Assembly: GCA_027310845.1 (NCBI GenBank)
Contig: DAIDAB010000028.1
Location: 1-16,566, forward strand
Reading direction: 5' to 3'
DNA: 16,566 bases
From: a bacterium
GTDB taxonomy: Archaea > Thermoproteota > Nitrososphaeria > Nitrososphaerales > CADDZS01
Part shown: one piece after another, positions 1-7,670 of the stretch
Layout of the letters: each line of letters opens with the position of its first letter
Numbering within the stretch: the stretch's first letter is position 1
Made by a program: the position numbers and the translations under genes
Notes under the pieces: model-generated
Database searches by the model: none
Told to the model about the DNA's origin: nothing
Seen by the model: only the letters and a program-made list of their open reading frames with translations

Positions 1-402
1 AAACTGAACGGGGGTGATGTCACAGGCCGAATCGATGTCGGCGGAATTTTGGAGTCCAGACAACCACTGAATTTCGGGGATATTGATGTCGGAGGGATAG
101 TCACACTCTCTGGATCCAGTAAAGGGGGCGATGTCGATGTCGGAGGAAAGCTTCGAGTGAGAGGCGATCTAGAGTTCAGGAGATTGGATATCGGAGGCGT
201 CGCGGATGTCGAAGGTAAAGCAGTCGGAGAGGGAATTGACCTTGGAGGAAGGCTCAGTATCGCGTCAGACTTGAAGCTCACGGACACTCTTGATGTCGGC
301 GGGGCAGCTGAAATTGGAGGGGATACTGAGGCAAGAAGTGTGAATATTGGCGGATCTCTCCGGAGCAAATCACTCAAAGTGGAAAGGGCCGAACTGAGCG
401 GC
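1..402 (+). repeat. In-frame 51-bp coding repeat (17-residue beta-helix rungs)
   Basis: About eight consecutive in-frame units of 51 bp (one of 54 bp) encode one beta-helix rung each. At DNA level the core recurs as variants of ATYGATGTCGGMGG near 31, 82, 133, 184, 235, 289 and 340. The array continues off the left edge of the window. The last unit (codons 133-134, SG instead of GG) is degenerate. Confidence 0.75.
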
Positions 403-765
403 CACGTAAGCACGCAAGCGGGAATATTTGCGACAGGTCCGATAAGAGTTGAGCGAAAGAGTCGTGTTGAGGGTTGGATAAGGTCTCTTGATTCCGTGAT
501 TGTCGAGTCTCGTGGAGTGGTGGAATCAGTATCTGCTCCCAGAATAATAATGGGAGAAAGATCAAAGGCATTGAATCTTTACGCGGATCTGCTCGAAATA
601 GAGGAGAGGGTGGAAATACTCGGAGAAGCGCTCTATACCCAGTCAATCTCGATTCACACTTCTGGCTTCGAAAGCACTAGTCAAAAACCGCGCAAGGTGG
701 AAACCTTCACCGGAGAAAAGAGATGGAATTGGAATCACGCTCAAGACAAACCTGAACAGGCTTAG
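1..765 (+). CDS. Bactofilin-like polymer-forming protein, 5'-truncated
   Basis: The reading frame is open from base 1, so the gene starts outside the window and only its last 254 residues are seen. A TTG at 49 could be a start, but the repeat pattern continues upstream of it, so a 5'-truncated gene is more likely. Residues 1-134 (window codons) are a very regular 17-residue repeat centred on (I/V/L)-(D/N)-(V/I/L)-G-G. The GG pairs fall at residues 14-15, 31-32, 48-49, 65-66, 82-83, 100-101 and 117-118. This is the pattern of a right-handed beta-helix, as in bactofilins (DUF583), which self-assemble into filaments. The repeats then become irregular, and a polar Lys/Glu-rich tail follows with no membrane segment. 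No catalytic motif is seen. The assignment to the bactofilin fold is by repeat character. A scaffold role is inferred from the family. Confidence 0.7.
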   Translation, partial: KLNGGDVTGRIDVGGILESRQPLNFGDIDVGGIVTLSGSSKGGDVDVGGKLRVRGDLEFRRLDIGGVADVEGKAVGEGIDLGGRLSIASDLKLTDTLDVGGAAEIGGDTEARSVNIGGSLRSKSLKVERAELSGHVSTQAGIFATGPIRVERKSRVEGWIRSLDSVIVESRGVVESVSAPRIIMGERSKALNLYADLLEIEERVEILGEALYTQSISIHTSGFESTSQKPRKVETFTGEKRWNWNHAQDKPEQA

Positions 766-812
766 CACTTCTGATTGAGATCAATTCGATAGATCTGGGG
801 CTGGACTGGAAG

Positions 813-1130
813 TTGAAGGCTGGCTCAAACTCTCAAACTGAAAGTGACTCTGGCGAAAGAAGGAACACCGTCGATATTTACGCTGAAGTACTTGAGGTCG
901 TGAAGCGCTATGGGGGTCACGGGCGAGTGACACGCATCTCATATGGAGTGGGAATGCCAGTCGACAGGTTGAAGAAATTTCTCGCGAGTTTGGAGCGTTT
1001 CGGCCTTGTCAGAGGAGATAGAGAATCTGAACCAATCGGTGTGTTCTACATTGTCACCGCTAGAGGACAAGAGTTCCTTGACACGTACTGGAGAATGAAG
1101 GGATTTCTCGAAGCCCTTGGGGAAGTCTAG
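813..1130 (+). CDS. ArnR1-like winged-helix DNA-binding protein
   Basis: A 105-residue protein that is almost entirely one winged helix-turn-helix domain. After a polar N-terminus of about 18 residues come helix 1 (DIYAEVLEVVKRYG), a Thr/Ser-containing turn, a recognition-helix region (VDRLKKFLASLERFGLV), and the wing ending in YIVTARGQEFLDTYWRM. This order matches the ArnR1-like wHTH proteins common in archaea, which are usually small transcription regulators. No ligand or sensor domain is present, so what it senses cannot be said. The start is TTG at 813; no ATG or GTG lies in frame before the domain. It follows the bactofilin-like gene by 47 bp on the same strand and could be co-transcribed with it and with the 2H gene downstream. 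No target site is evident. Confidence 0.75.
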   Translation: MKAGSNSQTESDSGERRNTVDIYAEVLEVVKRYGGHGRVTRISYGVGMPVDRLKKFLASLERFGLVRGDRESEPIGVFYIVTARGQEFLDTYWRMKGFLEALGEV

Positions 1131-1198
1131 TAGCAATCTTTCAATAGCCGTTCTGAAAGCTGATTTGAATCAAGCAATTCTGCGCAGGGCGTGAGCGT

Positions 1199-1864
1199 TT
1201 GGAAATAGTTCCGATTAGCGAGTATTGGGAACTTATTTTGAAATCGAAGGCTGCGCCATTCATTGGCATAATAGCCAGAGTCCCTATGAGACTCTGGCGC
1301 GACATGGCTCATATGCAGGCGGAATTGAAAGAAGTGGATTCAAGGCAACTTTATGCAAAACCGAGCACATTTCACATCACAATCAAAGGGCTTGGCTTTC
1401 TCGGAGAGAAATTTGACGATGCGAAACTTGAAACTGTTCTTCATAGGGTCTCTTCCATACTTGAAGAGTTTCATCCTTTCACCTTGGAGTTCAGGGGGCT
1501 TGGAGTCTTTCCAACCTCAGTCCATATCAAAGTGGTAGATCCAGCAGACCAGCTGAGGATGATGAACAAGAGACTCGTACAAGAACTCGGAGCTCAAGTT
1601 GAATCCAGCGAGTACGACGAAGACGCTTACATCCCTCACGTAACGATTGCGACCTTCACGACAAAGGAGGCTGGTAAGGTGATCCAGAAAGTGAGTTCCC
1701 CCGAGATGCAAAGTCTTTTGCTAGGCGAATGTATGGTTTTTGAAGTGGAAGCAATCGAGGCAAATATGTTCTTGGCACTCGGTCCAGAGGAAACGCAGGA
1801 TCGAGCATTCTCCTACCTGAGGTCATTCCACCTCGGCGAGAAGCCGAAAGCACGCTTCAAATAA
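1199..1864 (+). CDS. 2H phosphoesterase, 2'-5' RNA ligase family
   Basis: The 221-residue product carries the two HxTx motifs that define the 2H phosphoesterase fold: H59-I-T-I and H147-V-T-I, about 88 residues apart. The family includes archaeal ThpR (2'-5' RNA ligase / cyclic phosphodiesterase), which acts on 2',3'-cyclic phosphate or 2'-5' RNA bonds. The ThpR assignment is not certain because the N-terminus differs: about 20 residues precede the first strand (PFIGIIARVP), whereas ThpR usually begins right at that strand. The start is TTG at 1199; an in-frame stop at 1166 limits extension. The substrate is unknown, so no symbol is given. The gene lies 68 bp after the winged-helix gene. Its stop codon overlaps the convergent valS 3' end by 8 bp, so no separate terminator fits between them. 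Confidence 0.75.
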   Translation: MEIVPISEYWELILKSKAAPFIGIIARVPMRLWRDMAHMQAELKEVDSRQLYAKPSTFHITIKGLGFLGEKFDDAKLETVLHRVSSILEEFHPFTLEFRGLGVFPTSVHIKVVDPADQLRMMNKRLVQELGAQVESSEYDEDAYIPHVTIATFTTKEAGKVIQKVSSPEMQSLLLGECMVFEVEAIEANMFLALGPEETQDRAFSYLRSFHLGEKPKARFK

Positions 1865-4226
1865 GATTGTGCATCACCTTGAGATCAGATTCGAATTCCT
1901 TGAGCGCAAATGGAACTTGATAAGGAATCTGCTCTTTCAAAGAAAGCCCCTTTGATTTTTTCTCGTTCCATACCCGGCTGTTAAAGTCTAGGAGCTCCTT
2001 GCTGTGTCTCAGGTATTCTTGGTTCCACTTTTTGGAATCAGGGAAAGTCTCCTTGTGTATGCTTTGCTTCGAATACATGCTTAGCCAAATTGTCTCTGTA
2101 ATGAACGGGCACACAGGCGCAAGAAGCAGAACTATTGCTCTAAGGCATTGGTGCAAAGTATATTGGGCTGAAATCTTGTCCTTTTCGGAGAACCCTTGTC
2201 CATAAGCCCTTCCTTTTGAAAGTTCGACGTAGTGAGCTGCGAAGATGTTCCATGTAAAATCTCTGATCTTGTTTGCCGGAATGAAAAAGTTGTAATCGTT
2301 GTAACCCTCAAGACACTCCTCTTCAAGCTTAGACAGTTCAGAGAGTACCCACTTGTCCGACGGCGCAAGTTCATTATAGTTCGCCTCGTTTTCGGGCCTT
2401 GGAATCCCTGAAATGAATCGCGCAATATTCCACAGTTTCGTGAGGAACTTGCCCGCACCTGCAATCTTTTGCTCGGAGGTTACATAATCGGATCCTATAG
2501 AAACCTCAGAGGCGGCCCAGAGCCTGAAATTCTCGGCGCCGTATTTCTGTATAATGGGCAAAGGCTCCATAATATTGCCCTTGCTCTTGCTCATTTTCTC
2601 GCCTCGTTCGTCCAGTCCCCAGCCGGTTATCCACACATCAGTCCACGGCAGTCTGCCAGTAATCTCCCAGCAACGAAGGATGCTATAATGGAGCCATGTC
2701 CTGATAATGTCCTTCCCTTGCGGTCTGATTTCCGCCGGATAGGTCTTGGCGTGGAATGCTTTGTCTTCGAGGTACTTCGTGATGTATAATGTGCTCACGC
2801 TCGAATCCATCCAGGTGTCAAACGTTCTCGTGTCGCCAACGAACTCTTTGGATTCGCATTTTTCGCATGCTTGGTTGCCTGGAGGGGGATCCTTCCAAGG
2901 CCTGTAGTAAGCACCTGGTTCCGGAACGTATGGAGTTTTGCACTTGGCACAGTACCAGACTGGAACTTCGGTGCCATAGAATCTCCTCCTTGTGATCGGC
3001 CAGTCCAATGTGACATCTAACCAGTTCAGCAGTATAATCCTGTGCATCTCAGGATGGAACTTGAGCTCATGTGCGAGCTCCCAGAGTCTGTCCTTGATAT
3101 CAACTACCTTGAGATAGTACTCCTCGAGAGGAATGATTTCAATCGGTGTTTTGCTACGGTCGCACATGGGTGTGCGGTGGCTAATCGCCTCTATCTTTGA
3201 GACGAGCCCAGCTTTCTCGAGCTTGTCGATCATCTTCTTTCTTGCCGCTTTCACAGTGAGACCTGTAAGGTCATCTCCTGCCGCGGGCTTCATCCTGCCG
3301 TCGAGTCCAATCGCGATGATTTCTTGCAGCCCTAATTCGCGAAACATCAAGGCGTCGTTGTAGTCACCATAAGAGCACACCATTACAGCTCCCGTTCCAA
3401 ACTCAGGCTTTGCAGAGCCGTGGGCCAGAATAGGTACTTCGCGATTGTAGAACGGAACCTCGGCATTCTTTCCTATGAGGTGCTTGAATCTTTCGTCTTC
3501 AGGATTCACAATTACGGCCTGGGCTGTGCAAATGAGCTCAGGCCGAGTTGAGGCGATCGGTATCCTCTTATCTTCCTCAGAAATCTTGAATGAAAAGTGG
3601 ACTAGTTTTGTTGGGAGCTCTTTATACTCGATCTCCGCATCAGCGATTGTGGTTCCGCAATCGACACAGTAGTTACTTGGTCTAGTACCTATGTAGATCC
3701 TTCCTTTTCTCCATTGTTCAATGAACGTGGCCTGCGTCAGTACGCGATAGCTTCCTGCGTCGGTGCGATACTTATGTTCGAAATCCGCAGATAGTCCCAT
3801 TGCTTTGAATGTCTCAACCATCTCGGCCTCAAGGTCATCAAGAGCTACACTGCAAAGCTCGAGAAATTTCTCCCTGGGTGTAGTTTTGATGTTGACGCCG
3901 TACTTTTTCTCAGTGTAAAGCTCGACAGGAAGCCCGTTTCTATCTATTCCCAATGGAAATAGAACCTCTCGGCTGAGCATCCTAGCGGTACGAGCAATCA
4001 TATCTATTAGAGCATAATGGGAAGCGGAGCCGACGTGGAGCTTTCCAGATGGGTAAGGCGGGGGAGTGTCGATAACAAAAAGTGGCTTCTTGGAATCTGG
4101 ATTGAACGCAGAGATACCGACAGATTTCCAGTAATCGAGTAGCGGCGCTTCTAGTGCTTTGTCCCAACTCTTTTGGCTTTCAAATGCAGTAACTTGCTTT
4201 GACGGCTGTTGCGCTTCAATCTGCAT
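1857..4226 (-). CDS. valS: Valine--tRNA ligase
   Basis: Charges tRNA-Val with valine in the cytoplasm (class Ia synthetase). Visible in order in the 789-residue protein: the HIGH-equivalent H64-V-G-S, the valine-specific GIDRNGLPVE (93-102), a C187-x2-C190 pair, the editing domain with STRPE (226-230) and FGTGAVMVCSYGDYND (276-291), a zinc ribbon with two CxxC pairs (426-429 and 454-457), and KMSKS at 544-548. The anticodon-binding helical domain follows (about 610-760). The length is at the short end for ValRS, and no C-terminal coiled coil is present. The GID(R)NGLP motif separates it from isoleucyl enzymes, which carry a THG form. The start is ATG, with AGGTG 9 nt upstream lying inside the end of prf1. 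It is 6 bp downstream of prf1, so the two almost certainly form one operon. The fourth HIGH position is Ser, a variant discussed in the findings. Confidence 0.95.
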   Translation of the reverse strand: MQIEAQQPSKQVTAFESQKSWDKALEAPLLDYWKSVGISAFNPDSKKPLFVIDTPPPYPSGKLHVGSASHYALIDMIARTARMLSREVLFPLGIDRNGLPVELYTEKKYGVNIKTTPREKFLELCSVALDDLEAEMVETFKAMGLSADFEHKYRTDAGSYRVLTQATFIEQWRKGRIYIGTRPSNYCVDCGTTIADAEIEYKELPTKLVHFSFKISEEDKRIPIASTRPELICTAQAVIVNPEDERFKHLIGKNAEVPFYNREVPILAHGSAKPEFGTGAVMVCSYGDYNDALMFRELGLQEIIAIGLDGRMKPAAGDDLTGLTVKAARKKMIDKLEKAGLVSKIEAISHRTPMCDRSKTPIEIIPLEEYYLKVVDIKDRLWELAHELKFHPEMHRIILLNWLDVTLDWPITRRRFYGTEVPVWYCAKCKTPYVPEPGAYYRPWKDPPPGNQACEKCESKEFVGDTRTFDTWMDSSVSTLYITKYLEDKAFHAKTYPAEIRPQGKDIIRTWLHYSILRCWEITGRLPWTDVWITGWGLDERGEKMSKSKGNIMEPLPIIQKYGAENFRLWAASEVSIGSDYVTSEQKIAGAGKFLTKLWNIARFISGIPRPENEANYNELAPSDKWVLSELSKLEEECLEGYNDYNFFIPANKIRDFTWNIFAAHYVELSKGRAYGQGFSEKDKISAQYTLHQCLRAIVLLLAPVCPFITETIWLSMYSKQSIHKETFPDSKKWNQEYLRHSKELLDFNSRVWNEKKSKGLSLKEQIPYQVPFALKEFESDLKVMHNLI

Positions 4227-4232
4227 TATAGA

Positions 4233-5498
4233 TTACACCTTGTATCGCAACAGCGCTGATATTCCGCCAAAGCTCTTGAGCATGGCGCCATCTTCTGTTT
4301 TTGAGGATATAACCTCCACGCGGGTGTTGGAATCTATTGCAAGATCCGCAAAATAGTCAACGATGTCTTTTTCGGTAACCTGGATTTCCTGGCTGCCACA
4401 CTTGTTACACGGGCTGCTCATGAGTGCCTGCTTCTCGTTCACGTAATGAGACCTCTTGATGAACTTCTCCCTTACATCGCCACATTTGCTGCACGCCGCT
4501 TTCAAATAGAGCGTATCCGAATCCTCGCTGATCAGCACAATATCGACCGCAGCGCGCCTGAGTGCCTTGATCACGTCGTCAACCCCGTATATCGCGAGCC
4601 CAGTGTCAGAGTTGACCTCGCGAAGGAACCGCTGGACAAGCTTGCTTTCCTGGATGACACGAGCATTTTGCAGGAGATCACCAGACTTCTCGATTGTCTC
4701 TCTAACGCCCTCTCTTCCGGCGTAACCTGTATCGAGGACACCTAAGATCATCTTCTGGAGCCTGTAGTCAAGATAGTTTTCTTTCACGAATTGATCCTTT
4801 GTCGGGCCCGGTCCGCTCACGATCAACCCCTTTACAATGTACTGTTCGAGAAAAGCCTTTTTTGCATGATCTGCAAGTCTGTTATAGTACTCGGTCAGCT
4901 CCATTTCCCTTAGGCGCTCATAACGCCTAGCCGATTGGCCTCCTTTGCGAGTCTTTCCAGAAACCCCAGAGCTCGTTACATCCACAACTTCCCAGTTATC
5001 GCCCGAAACAATGCCAAATCCCGATTCTGTCGCGTCGAGCGCCAAAATGCCGATTACATTTTCCTCCTTGAGCATTTCCCTCAACGGATCAAGGTGAAAG
5101 TGGTCGTCGCATCTATAAAGGTAGGTCGTTACGGGCTTGCTAGGTAGGACCTCGTGAAGTTCTATTACTTCATTCCCTGGACCTCCTGGTCCGGGGATGG
5201 CGCCGCAGAAGATTATCAGGCCGTTCTCTGGCGTGTTCTTGTACAATCGCAGCCGAGCCATAGTCTTTGTTAGAGCGTCCTGAACATGGGCTCGTGTAGT
5301 GTCAGACTTTATGTTGGAGGCAGTTCCACTTTCCTCCCTCAGCGCCGAAATAGCTTCGTGTATTGGCTTTTTGGGGGGCAAGTACAATGTGACAAGTTCA
5401 GTGCCTCTGCCCGTCTTGTTTGAGAGCTCTGAGAGTAGCTTTCTTATTCTGTAAAGCTGGACGGAATCAAATTTTTTGCTAGTATCGCCATTAGTCAT
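4233..5498 (-). CDS. prf1: Peptide chain release factor aRF1
   Basis: Recognises all three stop codons in the ribosomal A site and triggers peptide release. The 421-residue length matches the aRF1/eRF1 family. The stop-codon recognition motifs are both present: NIKS at 62-65 and the YxCxxxF element (Y128, C130, F134). The peptidyl-tRNA hydrolysis motif GGQ is at 186-188 in the usual basic context (SGKTRKGGQSARRYERLRE). The C-terminal domain has the zinc-ribbon cysteines C336, C339, C364 and C367. Nothing is missing, so the gene should be functional. The start is ATG with only a weak GTGA about 11 nt upstream. It is the first gene of a prf1-valS operon. Its leader contains a small perfect hairpin (listed separately). 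Confidence 0.96.
   Translation of the reverse strand: MTNGDTSKKFDSVQLYRIRKLLSELSNKTGRGTELVTLYLPPKKPIHEAISALREESGTASNIKSDTTRAHVQDALTKTMARLRLYKNTPENGLIIFCGAIPGPGGPGNEVIELHEVLPSKPVTTYLYRCDDHFHLDPLREMLKEENVIGILALDATESGFGIVSGDNWEVVDVTSSGVSGKTRKGGQSARRYERLREMELTEYYNRLADHAKKAFLEQYIVKGLIVSGPGPTKDQFVKENYLDYRLQKMILGVLDTGYAGREGVRETIEKSGDLLQNARVIQESKLVQRFLREVNSDTGLAIYGVDDVIKALRRAAVDIVLISEDSDTLYLKAACSKCGDVREKFIKRSHYVNEKQALMSSPCNKCGSQEIQVTEKDIVDYFADLAIDSNTRVEVISSKTEDGAMLKSFGGISALLRYKV
4236..4240 (-). promoter_or_regulatory. Shine-Dalgarno site of valS
   Basis: AGGTG on the minus strand, abutting the prf1 TAA, is 9 nt before the valS ATG. It matches the anti-SD core and couples valS translation to the end of prf1. 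Confidence 0.5.
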
Positions 5499-5670
5499 GA
5501 GAATAAATCACTGCTGACTGGATAGTCAGCTAACAAAGGAAACTGCGACAGAAGATGTTGAAAATCGCAGAAAAGAGGTCACGGAGTTCATTTGTTCCTT
5601 CATCCGCCTTTGTGCTGAATAAGTTCTCCTCAATGGCTTAAAAACTATGCGCTCGCTGGAATCACGAATT
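5499..5670. other. Intergenic region upstream of prf1 (172 bp)
   Basis: It separates the end of the B3/B4 gene from the start of prf1, both on the minus strand. It holds the hairpin at 5513-5530 and an imperfect candidate TATA element or T-rich terminator (minus-strand GTTTTTAA, 5638-5645). If the latter is the prf1 TATA box, the leader would be about 115 nt. No tRNA or C/D-box RNA could be fitted to the sequence. Confidence 0.4.
5513..5530 (-). promoter_or_regulatory. Perfect 7-bp inverted repeat in the prf1 leader
   Basis: GCTGACT-GGAT-AGTCAGC: two exact 7-nt arms around a 4-nt loop, 15-32 nt upstream of the prf1 start codon. It could be an RNA hairpin near the ribosome-binding region or a small palindromic operator. 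There is no other support for either reading. Confidence 0.35.
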
Positions 5671-6417
5671 TCAGCCTTTGCGCACATTGAGTAGTCGACC
5701 CTTAGATAGACAAAACTTGGCGACATGCTCCTCAGTAACTTTTGATGCCTGATTCAAGACTTTCATGTCTATTCCAGGCACGCCGCACATAAGGAGGAGC
5801 ACATTCTTAGTCTCTAAAGTCACCTTGCTGTCATCGGAATCCCTGTAGGGATAAACTGCAATCAATCTTCCTGAATTTCTATCCTCGATCACGACTTCCA
5901 TTCCGCGCAAAGCCACAGTACGCTCCATTCCGATTCCCAAGAAACTCTCGCCGGATCTAGACCTCCTCATGAGAAGATTCTCAGATATCCTGTCAAGGTC
6001 GAAGGCAGCTATCGCGATTGAAGTCTGAATGGAAGCTAGGTTGTAAGAGTCAACGAGTGTATTGATCGCCGGAAGATCCCTTCCAGAAAGCACTCTTCTC
6101 GTAAGGGCTTCTCCGGCGGGCCGTGTTTTAGTTGGGTCAATTCCCACACGCCAGAAGAAATCACGATAAGCTCTGAATATGGGCTGGTCTCTGACTTCCT
6201 CAAGCGAAGCAAATGATTTCCTAACTTTGTCCTGGATTTCCCTCTTGAGAGATTCTAGTTCAGGATCTCTTTCCATTATGGAGAGGTTTGCGATCCTGAG
6301 CGGTTGCACTTGGAGACCCAGAAATGATGCTGTAAGTTGAGATTCAATCTCCAAATTGGAACAATTCCTGCATTGGGTATTCGCCCCGTTCTTTATTGTA
6401 CTTTCTGCCTTCATCAT
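5671..6417 (-). CDS. B3/B4 tRNA-binding-domain protein
   Basis: A 248-residue stand-alone protein of the B3/4 family (COG3382), related to the B3/B4 editing region of the phenylalanyl-tRNA synthetase beta chain. The diagnostic run is clear from about residue 85: YRDFFWRVGIDPTKTRP, then GEALTRRVLSGRDLPAINTL, then VDSYNLASIQTSIAIAAFDLD, and a C-terminal strand set ending in VPGID. Family members are suspected of tRNA binding or clearing mischarged aminoacyl-tRNA, but this one's substrate cannot be read from sequence. Start is ATG (ATGATG) at 6417. A later ATG at residue 48 is rejected because the family's N-terminal strand lies before it. It follows dinB on the same strand after 137 bp, so co-transcription is possible but not tight. 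Confidence 0.85.
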   Translation of the reverse strand: MMKAESTIKNGANTQCRNCSNLEIESQLTASFLGLQVQPLRIANLSIMERDPELESLKREIQDKVRKSFASLEEVRDQPIFRAYRDFFWRVGIDPTKTRPAGEALTRRVLSGRDLPAINTLVDSYNLASIQTSIAIAAFDLDRISENLLMRRSRSGESFLGIGMERTVALRGMEVVIEDRNSGRLIAVYPYRDSDDSKVTLETKNVLLLMCGVPGIDMKVLNQASKVTEEHVAKFCLSKGRLLNVRKG

Positions 6418-6554
6418 GGTGCGTTCTTTGGTCCAGTTGTTTGCTTTTGGCTCGGTGAGGTGGATGCAATTTGGGGCCCCCGAAGTATCGCAATGGAAGA
6501 CGATTCAATGAGATTAAGTTTCAAGGGAAATAATGAACTATTTTACATTGCCCT
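6418..6554. other. Intergenic region between dinB and the B3/B4 gene
   Basis: 137 bp between two minus-strand genes. On the minus strand a weak TATA-like CTTAATC (about 6512-6518) could serve the B3/B4 gene with a leader of roughly 70 nt. A perfect GGGGCCCC palindrome lies at 6473-6480. No RNA gene or convincing ORF is seen. Confidence 0.3.
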
Positions 6555-7670
6555 CTATGTCCACTCCAAGAGTGTCGGTTGATTGTCAGCGCGCTTCTGA
6601 AGATCAGAAACTCTCACGCCAATTAGTCTCACCTTCTTCCCAGAACTTGGGAATTCGCCGAGCAGCCTTATGCACTCTTTGTTAATGGCGTCGAGTGAAT
6701 CTGTTGGAGCGCTGAGCATTCTAGATCTCGTGTGGGTTTCAAAACCACTGAACCTAATTTTTATGCCCACGTTGCGAAAAAGGTACGCTTCTTTCACGAT
6801 TCGAGCATGAACATCTTTTGCCACTTCGAGCATAACAAGCTGAACCCGCGAATAATTATCTTCGTCTTCTTCAAAAGTGGTCTCTCCTGACTGTGAAACT
6901 GGCTTCCAATGCGGTGTGACTTCGCTAAAATCTGCGCCCTGTGCGACGTTCTTTAGCCAAATAGCAGATCTACCGAATTTCTCCCGAAGGTCGTCAAGAG
7001 GAACTCTGTCGAGCGCTCCAATAGTCGTCACCTTGAAAAGATCCGAGAGAAGTCTTTCCGTCACCTTTCCGACGCCGGGTATCTTTCCGACTGGAAGTGG
7101 CGCAAGAAACGACCTAGCCTCAGCAGGATCCACCATCGCCAATCCATCTGGTTTGTGCAAATCTGTCGCAATCTTTGCAACGATTTTGGAACTCGCAACA
7201 CCAATAGAACAAGTAATATTCTCCCCCTGCTTGATAGCGGATTTGATCGAAGTTGCAATCCCTCGTATTGCATCATTCCGAGATTGCCCTGATTCAATCG
7301 CATCGCTGATTTGGTCACTCACGTCAAGGTATGCCTCATCAATGCTGACCTGCTCCATTTTGGCAGAGAAACTTCTTATCAGCGACATGACTCGCTCGGA
7401 GACCTCGCCGTACAACCTGTGGTCTGGCTGCACATATTCTGCCTTGGGACAAAGCTCCCATGCCTTTGAGATTGGCATGCCAGAGTGAATTCCGAATCCT
7501 CGCGCAACATAATTGCAGGCAAGCACGACGCCTCTTCCGCGTCCCTCTTTTGGATCAACGCCCACCACGAATGGTTTGTCTTTGAATCCAGTGTGCCTTG
7601 CTAGCTCACACGACGCGTAGAAAGAGTCCATGTCAATATGGAAGATTACTCTATCAGGTTGGGAAACCAA
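6555..7670 (-). CDS. dinB: DNA polymerase IV (Y family, Dpo4/Dbh-like)
   Basis: Low-fidelity translesion DNA polymerase, 371 residues. Palm motifs are intact: D13-M-D15 with F17-Y18 (Y18 is the expected steric-gate tyrosine), YVARGFGIHSGMP (54-66), and the S109-I-D111-E112-A catalytic pair. A thumb helix-hairpin-helix (KIPGVGKVTERLL) and a little-finger domain follow. The last residues, NQPTLLEWT, resemble a PIP box for docking on PCNA. The start is TTG at 7670. An in-frame TGA at 7677-7679 rules out extension and no other start precedes the first catalytic Asp, so TTG is well supported. It is transcribed divergently from the UPF0182 gene, 120 bp away, with the B3/B4 gene downstream. Confidence 0.95.
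   Translation of the reverse strand: MVSQPDRVIFHIDMDSFYASCELARHTGFKDKPFVVGVDPKEGRGRGVVLACNYVARGFGIHSGMPISKAWELCPKAEYVQPDHRLYGEVSERVMSLIRSFSAKMEQVSIDEAYLDVSDQISDAIESGQSRNDAIRGIATSIKSAIKQGENITCSIGVASSKIVAKIATDLHKPDGLAMVDPAEARSFLAPLPVGKIPGVGKVTERLLSDLFKVTTIGALDRVPLDDLREKFGRSAIWLKNVAQGADFSEVTPHWKPVSQSGETTFEEDEDNYSRVQLVMLEVAKDVHARIVKEAYLFRNVGIKIRFSGFETHTRSRMLSAPTDSLDAINKECIRLLGEFPSSGKKVRLIGVRVSDLQKRADNQPTLLEWT

Noticed and set aside
1155..1175. TTCAAAT T-loop-like stretch on the minus strand before the 2H gene
   Set aside because: The flanking stem strands do not pair and no cloverleaf can be built in the 68-bp gap.
5526..5726. Minus-strand 66-codon ORF between the B3/B4 gene and prf1
   Set aside because: Overlaps the B3/B4 C-terminus in another frame, and the product looks random (Ser/Arg/Val-rich, no pattern).
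6473..6480. GGGGCCCC palindrome between dinB and the B3/B4 gene
   Set aside because: A single 8-bp palindrome with no flanking symmetry or second copy; not enough to call an operator.
6337..6582. Plus-strand 81-codon ORF across the dinB-B3/B4 gap
   Set aside because: It overlaps two well-supported minus-strand genes at both ends, has no recognisable domain and no promoter or ribosome site.
6877..7488. Plus-strand 203-codon ORF antisense to dinB
   Set aside because: Fully inside dinB on the opposite strand; its composition (Ser/Ile-rich, no domain) is that of an antisense shadow.
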